The position numbers and the translations under genes were made by a program. Positions 57,600 to 64,000 of a stretch of DNA of 64,000 nt are shown here, one piece after another. The notes under the pieces were generated by a model that worked only from the letters and a program-made list of their open reading frames with translations, was not told the DNA's origin and made no database searches. Within the stretch, counting starts at the first letter, position 1. The number at the start of each line of letters is the position of its first letter. Source of the DNA: Aquatica leii (lineage: Eukaryota; Arthropoda; Insecta; Coleoptera; Lampyridae); NCBI GenBank assembly GCA_035610365.1, contig CM069432.1, positions 222,292,532 through 222,356,531 on the forward strand, given 5' to 3'.

Positions 57600-58455
57600 A
57601 TTTTGTCGGTATTATTGCTTCTTCTAAAGCACCGAGTTCGTTTTTAATAAATTTTCAGAAAGCGTCTACCTGCAAATCCGACTCTTCTTTGGTGGTACTT
57701 GCGTTCCGTTGGTAATCACTAATGATTTTAATAAATTCGATTTTAATATGAGGTTATATCTATCAGCACGCACTTGAAGGATTGAAGACGTTATTGTTTC
57801 GCACTTGATCTAAGTTCATTAAAGTATCAAAATACTAATTTACTAATTTTTCGCTATTTCCGTTGTTCTTCAAGTACATTTAACGCTTCTGCGTAGAAGG
57901 CTCTGAAAGGTGGAAGACCTTCGATGCGGTCGGCGGCTTTTCCTTGAACACACATCTTGAGATACATAGATTTATCTCCGTTGATGAGTTCCGCGTCTTT
58001 ATACACAGAACGCTAAAATTGTTTCCAAAATGTAACCAACATTTAGGATTGCCGTCGAACTTGGCTAATTCAACACGTTGTAGCTTAACCAATGGTCTGT
58101 TTTGCGATGGTACGGTAGAGCGTACCGCGTTATCTACATTTGTTCTATTAATTTCGTTTAACGAGTTCATTTCTTTCCCTAACCTATTCTTACAAAACTG
58201 CAAACGTGCCAAAAGAGTTACACCAGTTTCTTCATATTCGGCAATCTTCAATAATTCTTCTTCTAGGTTTTCGTTTTCATTTAGTAAGTGTTCCATACTT
58301 CGATCGGCGTCTTTTAAGTTAGCTGTAACTAGCTCAAGCTTAGAAATTGAAGCACAAATTTCTTCTAAATTACGTTCGTGATCTAAAACGCTCACAATAG
58401 TATTCATAGCTTTTGTAAATTGTGTTTTAGCGATGTTCCGTTTGACGCGTTCCAT
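57600..58455 (-). pseudogene. BEL/Pao-1 gag
   Basis: Starts at the ATG 58455-58453 (MERVKRNIAKTQFTKAM). A helical, probably coiled-coil N-terminus (residues about 20-110, rich in E, K, L and N) is followed by the gag core motif VELAKFDGNPKCWLHFGNNF at about residues 128-147, the L-P-x-x-E-L-P-x-F-x-G-x-x-x-x-W-x-x-F signature of BEL gag (DUF1759). A one-base frameshift near 58010 moves the match to another frame, which reads KDAELINGDKSMYLKMCVQG, then KAADRIEGLPPF and AEALNVLEE (57990-57845), followed by degraded knuckle sequence. The first 40 percent is intact. Confidence 0.85.
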
Positions 58456-58552
58456 TATGAGCCTTAAAATTAGTTGTTACCGTTAAACGTTTATATAAAA
58501 CAAGTACTATTTAAATTACATTATGATACCACTATGTCGTTAAACAACTCTG

Positions 58553-58570
58553 CCCCGGATTTCGACACCA
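58553..58570 (-). promoter_or_regulatory. BEL/Pao-1 primer-binding site
   Basis: On the minus strand TGGTGTCGAAATCCGGGG starts three bases after the LTR end TTTTACA (58574). TGG opening and position are right for a tRNA primer site. The tRNA is not identified. Confidence 0.7.
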
Positions 58571-58652
58571 CAGTGTAAAAGAATTACACAAGACCGGTTG
58601 GAGTAATAATGGTATTTATTTAAATATGTGCAACTTGCTTCTTACACCCTCA

Positions 58653-61600
58653 ACTTACTTAATATAAAACGAACTTAATTACAGCGGACCAACAACTATA
58701 CAAAAAAACAAGAAACGTAAGCAAAAACAAAAGAAAATCGAACAAGTAAAAACTATACTAACGTATACATATCAAAAGGAAATAACAGTTCATTTTTCCT
58801 AAAATATGATCACTGATTTCATATCCTGAAGGCCGAGCTTCTTAACAAGACAAAACTTAAATTGGCATAAAACAAAAGACAAAACATATTCATGTGAACT
58901 CTGTGTTTTACTTCGAATTTCATTTAACAAATCATATTCGTATCCTAAAAGAAGAAAATTTCTTTTAAGACCTTAACAAAACAAAATCGAACAAATTTGA
59001 ACGTAATATACGGTACCATAACGAACCAATATCATAAAACGGGACTTAGCAGAAACGTAAGCAAAACCATCCACTTCTCTAAATGCTAAAATTGAGAATT
59101 CACACGAGCACACACTACAATGGTGAAAATCTCAGGATTAAGCACAATCAAAAATCAGTTGAAAGTTCTACAAATTGAGAAACATTCATTTCGAAATCAT
59201 ACGAATGTAAAACAAAATAGAAAGTACACATAAAATTCATACTCAATAAAAGATCTAGCTCCATTTTCAGAAATTTCAAAATGTCTAAAAAAATCATAAA
59301 TACTGAAGTCGTACACAGAATATAAATCATCACAACAATGTAATCGTAGCCAAAGTTACAAATCAAAATCAATAACGAAATCAGATCAATCATATCAAAC
59401 GTAGTATTTCAAATCGTATCGTAAACTGATTGAAATTGAATCGTATTTTACCTTCGTACGAACAAGTGATAAACCTTACATAACATACTATCGTAGTTAC
59501 AATACACAAAACAAAATAATAAAAACATAAAGAAATCATATCAGATAAAACATAATTCATAAAACATCAAATACAAAAAAATCAAATCAAAATTTTTAGT
59601 ACGATAGAATTTTCTCTAGCCTCACACGATGGGTGCCAAATATGTAACAACTAAAACTTTATTATAGTAACGAATAATATTTATCGTACTAAAAATTTTG
59701 ATTTGATTTTTTTGTATTTGATGTTTTATGAATTATGTTTTATCTGATATGATTTGTTTATGTTTTTATTATTTTGTTTTGTGTAACGTGCACATTTTTT
59801 CGATTGAATACGTCTGATTTTAATTAACATTTTTGTGTTCAATGTTTATATAAATTCTTTTGCGCAATGCATTTGACGCACTGCACATGCGTTATGAGTT
59901 CTTCTTCTTAAGTCACAAGCCATCTTGGGTGTGGTTTTTGCCGCGACAGGACGTTCGTCCTGCACAACGTGCAGAAAATGTCCACATGTTAAATTTGAAC
60001 GGTGGAATTCTGCGTTCGTCGTACGTAATAATAATCCGCTTTTGTCCGTTTTATTTGCGCTTTCGTTTGTTTAAAGAAACCCGTAATCTAAAAGGGGTAA
60101 GTGATTTCTTTGTTCCTTACACGTGGTGATACAACTTTCGTATTTGCGTTTTAGTTTCTTCTTTTTTTTCTTCTGTACGTACGAACTGGAAGTTTTTTTG
60201 ATATACGACTACGTTTCTGATTTATTCGATGCTTTTCGATTTGTGTCCGTATGAATTCGTTTATGGTTACGAAAATTTGGTTTGGATACGTACGCCTTTT
60301 TACGATTTTTATGTATCAAATGCGATATTCAGATATGGTTTACGCAGCACGTTTGATGTTAGTCACAACGTCGCTTTTACGAGGAATTTCCCTTACGAAT
60401 TATGATTTTCATAAGTAAAAATCGATAATTATTCATGGTTACGTTTGATGCAATTTGATTTGGATGTTTTGAATGAATATTATTATACGTTACGTTTGTT
60501 TTACGATGTTCTGGTTCATGGATCTGTAGGAATACGAGATCAATCAAGATAAATACGGAAAATTTGGAAGTTAAATATGCATTTCAAGAATTTCGAAATG
60601 TTGCGTCATCGCATGAATTAGATGAGAAACGCGTAATTCAATTAAGTCAGGTGATAACCACGCCCAATGTGCTGAAATTACAAACAACAGCAAGTGATAA
60701 CTAACCTTCAATGACACGTATGTAAATATCTTAATTAAGTATTCGTTTTAAGATTTGTTTATCTGTTTTTTTTGGTTTCAATATTTAACCATTTTAATAT
60801 AAAAAATATTGTGGCGTCCAAATTATATTTCAAATTATGTCAAATTAGAATTGTAAATATTAGTGTACGATAAGAATACCCCGACCTTGGTTATAATTTG
60901 TATATGGCTCATCGCTCTAATTTAATGATTGTGTGTTGTTTATATGTTAATAAAGCCATAAGAGCTAGCACGGTGCTTTTTTATTATTTTTATTATGTTA
61001 ATTATGTTATACGTTATAAAATGGCTCGATAAAGTTTAGTAGGTACATATATTTTTTTTTTATTTTATCGAGCCATTTTATAACGTATTAAAATAATAAT
61101 AATGCACCGTGCTAGCTCTTATAGTTTTATTAACATATAAACAATACACAAACATTAAATTAGAGCGATGAGAAATATTACTAATTATAATCAGGGTCGG
61201 GGTATTCTAATCGTACACTAATATTTACAATTTGACATAATTTTAAAATATAATTTGAACGCCACAATATTTTTTATATTGAAACCAAAAAAATAAATAA
61301 ACAAATCTTAAAACAAATACTTAATTAAGTTGTTTACATACGTGTCATTGAAGGTTAGTTATCACTTGTTGCTGCTCGTAACTTCAGCGCATTGGGCGTG
61401 GTCATCACGTGACTTAATTAAATTACGCAATACTTGGAAATCTTCCGGATTTACTTTCTATTGTTTTCGTATAATTTGATTTATCCTATCACCTTAGATC
61501 GATGATCATTAACCATAACTTCATAAAACGTATAAGGGGAACGTACGTATCAGAAATTTTCCATAATCATATCGTACATAAATCGTAATATTCGTATTCA

Positions 61601-62065
61601 AAAAAAACGTACAACGTAAATCATCTAATTGTACGTATTCAAACAAATCAAATCGAACGTATTAACCAGAGTATATCGTAACCCATAGTAAAAAAAAACT
61701 AAAACGCAAAATCCAAAGGTTACACACCACGTGTACAGAACAAAAAAATCACTTACCCCTTTAGATTACGGATTTCTTTAAACAAACGAAAGCGAAAATA
61801 AACTGACGAAAGCGAAAATAAAGCGACTAAAGCGGATATTTTCAGTGCATGACTACTAAAGCAGATTTCCACAGTTCAAATTTAACACGAGGAAATTTTC
61901 TGCACGTTATGCAGGAACGTCCGCTTCTTTTGGAAGTTCAACGGAAGATGACTTAAAACAATATGGCTACGAATCACGCATGAGTAATGTGCATCAGCGA
62001 TTTGCGCACGCAAAGACTCCAAAAATGTTAAATGAAATCAGAAGTATTCAATCAAAAAAATGTAA
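58653..62065 (-). mobile_element. Rearranged gypsy-like retroelement derivative inserted in the BEL LTR
   Basis: On the minus strand the insert starts TGTAACGTTTACATTTTTTT (LTR-like) at about 62067. It then forms a long palindrome down to 59780, continues through an LTR-end-like ATAAAGTTTTAGTTGTTACA (59681-59662) and a primer-site-like TTTGGCACCCATCGTG (about 59655-59640). About 1 kb of leader without recognisable coding follows, to 58653. The left edge is not an LTR end, so the copy is truncated. Gypsy affiliation rests only on the TGTAACG/TTACA ends and the TGG primer site. Confidence 0.55.
59515..59785. repeat. Palindrome 1 (about 95-bp arms) around the LTR/primer-site junction
   Basis: 59515-59626 (…CAAATCAAAATTTTTAGTACGAT) is inverted at about 59682-59780 with one or two changes. 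The LTR-end and primer-site-like sequences lie in the loop. So the leader next to the primer site is present in both orientations. Confidence 0.8.
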
Positions 62066-62067
62066 AC
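59781..62067. repeat. Palindrome 2: inverted repeat with arms of about 1.0-1.25 kb
   Basis: The two arms (about 59781-61035 and about 61055-62067) are reverse complements in collinear order. Shared blocks include TGTAACG at the outer ends, ATTTTTTCGATTGAATACG, CTGCATAACGTGCAG-like, CTTTCGTTTGTTTAAAGAAA, AGGGGTAAGTGATTT, CATTGGGCGTGGT, GTGTCATTGAAGGTTAGTTA, GCTAGCACGGTGC and ATGGCTCGATAAA near the centre. The inner 400 bp are much closer to identity than the outer part. The spacer is about 25 bases. Confidence 0.85.
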
Positions 62068-62192
62068 GTTACACTTAAGAACTAACAACGTTTGTAGATT
62101 TACAAAACAGGTAAATTTACCTCACGTCTATTTATGGTGGGTTATTTTAGATTGCCGTTATTTACAAATTCAAGGAAATTTTCCACAGCATA

Positions 62193-64000
62193 AATATCAG
62201 TAAAAAATGTCAACATAAAAGTTCTACTAAAACATTAAAAAAATCATAATTTTTATCAAAATAAATGGTAAATTACGGACCTGTAGACTCTTAAGGTTGT
62301 TGACACCACAAATAAAAATAAACTGTTCTAAGAAGTGCAAATTTCTTCTTAGCGATTTGCTGACACCAAAAGTAAAAATAAATACAAAACAATGTTCTCG
62401 GGTAATAGGTAGTTAAATTACTGTGGGCAAATTAAGTTGGTATTCTTCACATTCTTTTCAAATACACTAGATAATACCTAAAATATAACGTACTTACAAA
62501 TGTTTAAATGTAACTAATGTTACGTAATTCAGTAATCATACTTGAATAAGTGAAAAACACTGCAAAAACAAAATAAACCTACAAAACAAATTTTTGTGTA
62601 ATTTTCGGCTACTAGCAACTAAATGAATACAAAAAAATAAATAAATAATAAATAAAATTTTGATACCTTAAAAATATAGTAAATGTTAAAAATGTCTAAA
62701 CGTCGTTCGTTACTCCCGTAAATAATTGCACATTATGTCTAATTGCATTTGTTTCCGCAAAAATTCGATTTTACAGCACTTGTCTATTGTTTACCGGGGT
62801 TTCATATACTTCACCTTTCATATACGCTCAAAAAAAGCCTTCTAGTCCCACAATCCCTACAAATTATATTTACGAAATCACAAATGGAGCCTCTTACATG
62901 CCCAGGAACCTTATTGTACATAAACTACATTGTTCTGCAAAATTCAAAGGTTAAGTCATAAAATTGTAACACAAAAATTTCTTGCAAAAAGTTTAAATAC
63001 AAGTCGCCCGAAAGTCTAATCAATTGATATGTTAAACTCCAAAATTAAATTTGCATTCTACTTATCACACGTTGCTACACTAGAAATGCTTTTTAAAAGA
63101 ATAACAATAATTCTACAATAACGACTCTAAGAAAATGAGACTTAAGACTTAATTAAACTAAAAAAATGAGTAATACATTTTTTATGGTAATTTTTAAAAT
63201 GTAATGGTTATTTCTTTTGAAAACTAGTTATTAACACATCAGTATGCAAAACCGCTTTACAAATCAATCAATCAATAACCATTAACAGTATTTAAATGTA
63301 AATTTCCCTTTTCAAATTTGAATTACATTTACTTTACATATTTAAAAGTTTACCTTTCCATTATTCATTTAAAAAAAATTCACTTTGATTAACTTATTTT
63401 ATTATGTCTACAGGCGCAATATTTTGCTGATAGCATATTGTTGAAATTAATACTGCATGTTATAAAAATAGATATAAAATTTAGCAGCATAAACAGTCCA
63501 TATAGTGGTAATTTTTATACACTAAAAACGACACATTTAAAATGCAAATGTGCTAGTTAGAAAATCTCATTAAAAACAAGGGTCGTTAGAGTAAGCAGCG
63601 TGATGCGGTTTCAAGTAATGATGTAAATAAAGTACCGATTTCCATATTCATCAAAATGTCTACTGTTAAATAAAAAAATATAACATAAATATTTATCTCT
63701 AAATTCTTTTTAATTAAAAAAATGCACTTTATATTTTGAGTTGTATGTTCTAATGTCGCTGAGCGTACTTTTAATAATAAAGTTATTTAGATTTAAATTT
63801 TCAGATTAAACTGGTAATTGCAATTTAATTTAATTTAAGTTCACCTTAAGAACCACAATAAGATTAAAACCACAAATTAAGTTAATGTAAGATGAAAACT
63901 TAGACAAACAAAATTTTACCTAGTTCTGCATCTATAAAGTTCTATCTTTTAGACTGTTATAAAAACGTTTATATTCATTTTTTATCTCTTTTATTTTAAG
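62193..64000. other. No gene recognised
   Basis: AT-rich flank of BEL/Pao-1. The open frame at 62743-62961 matches nothing I know. Confidence 0.4.

Larger units (their letters stand above)
54556..62187 (-). mobile_element. BEL/Pao-1 retrotransposon with 5-bp target duplication, invaded twice
   Basis: GCATA at 54551-54555 recurs at 62188-62192. The element reads on the minus strand: 5' LTR 62187-58574 (about 200 bp of LTR interrupted by 58653-62065), then primer-binding site, gag, knuckles, protease, truncated RT and polypurine tract near 55960. The 3' LTR follows at 55957-54556 (about 186 bp of LTR interrupted by the hAT-type element). BEL/Pao elements make 5-bp duplications. Most of RT, all of RNase H and integrase are deleted, so it needed another copy to move. 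Confidence 0.85.
58574..62187 (-). repeat. BEL/Pao-1 5' LTR, interrupted by a 3.4-kb insertion
   Basis: LTR pieces 58574-58652 and 62066-62187 together align with the 3' LTR. The break is between CTTCTTACACCCT and the AACTAACAACGTTTGTA block, which are almost adjacent in the 3' LTR (54636-54660). The outer end is TGTGGAAAATTTCC on the minus strand. Confidence 0.82.

Noticed and set aside
56540..58381. Several plus-strand frames (56540-56845, 57159-57371, 57944-58381)
   Set aside because: All antisense to BEL/Pao-1 gag and pol.
59148..59393. 81-residue hydrophobic open frame on the minus strand
   Set aside because: Lies in the leader of the gypsy-like insert, has no recognisable domain and has AT-driven composition.

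Overview
The window is AT-rich nuclear DNA from an arthropod, most likely an insect. The evidence is the transposon mix: PIF/Harbinger with a MADF/BESS partner, MULE, piggyBac, hAT, Tc1/mariner, BEL/Pao, Ty3/gypsy and Penelope. Several copies contain spliceosomal introns or polyadenylation-type signals, and no operons are visible. I recognise no host gene, rRNA, true tRNA or CRISPR array. All coding signal I can name comes from mobile elements, nearly all broken by stops, frameshifts and deletions. Species cannot be told from this.

Layout. 0.6-1.5 kb: decayed PIF/Harbinger element with two convergent genes. 6.5-8.2 kb: direct repeats around an inverted-repeat (foldback) element whose two arms each carry a tRNA-like Pol III head. 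8.4-8.7 kb: start of a tyrosine recombinase. 10.4-10.8 kb: Tc1/mariner remnant. 11.9-14.9 kb: MULE-1, with GC-rich terminal arrays and a FLYWCH transposase pseudogene. 18.4-22.1 kb: Penelope-like element (end of RT, GIY-YIG, hammerhead-like motif), split by MULE-2 (19.643-21.969 kb, exact 9-bp target duplication, open 301-aa DDE reading frame). 22.5-23.5 kb: hAT pseudogene. 24.1-25.5 kb: possible LTR. 27.7-29.4 kb: piggyBac-A. 30.65-31.7 kb: Ty3/gypsy pol remnant.

37.6-42.8 kb is a three-level nest: a piggyBac-B pseudogene is split by an element with 15-bp terminal inverted repeats, which is itself split by piggyBac-C (TTAA target site, 4 exons). 49.1-51.4 kb: BEL/Pao-2 remnant. 51.635-53.218 kb: an unclassified foldback transposon with an exact 9-bp target duplication. 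53.98-54.11 kb: a conserved protein fragment of uncertain family. 54.556-62.187 kb: BEL/Pao-1 with an exact 5-bp target duplication (GCATA). Its 3' LTR is interrupted by a hAT-type element (exact 8-bp duplication) and its 5' LTR by about 3.4 kb of gypsy-like DNA containing two large palindromes.

The remaining DNA (for example 43.1-48.9 kb) shows no gene I can support. The window is best read as a stratigraphy of insertions. The least familiar objects are the 51.6-53.2 kb foldback transposon, the 59.5-62.1 kb palindromic retroelement derivative, and the two MULEs whose ends are arrays of short repeated motifs.
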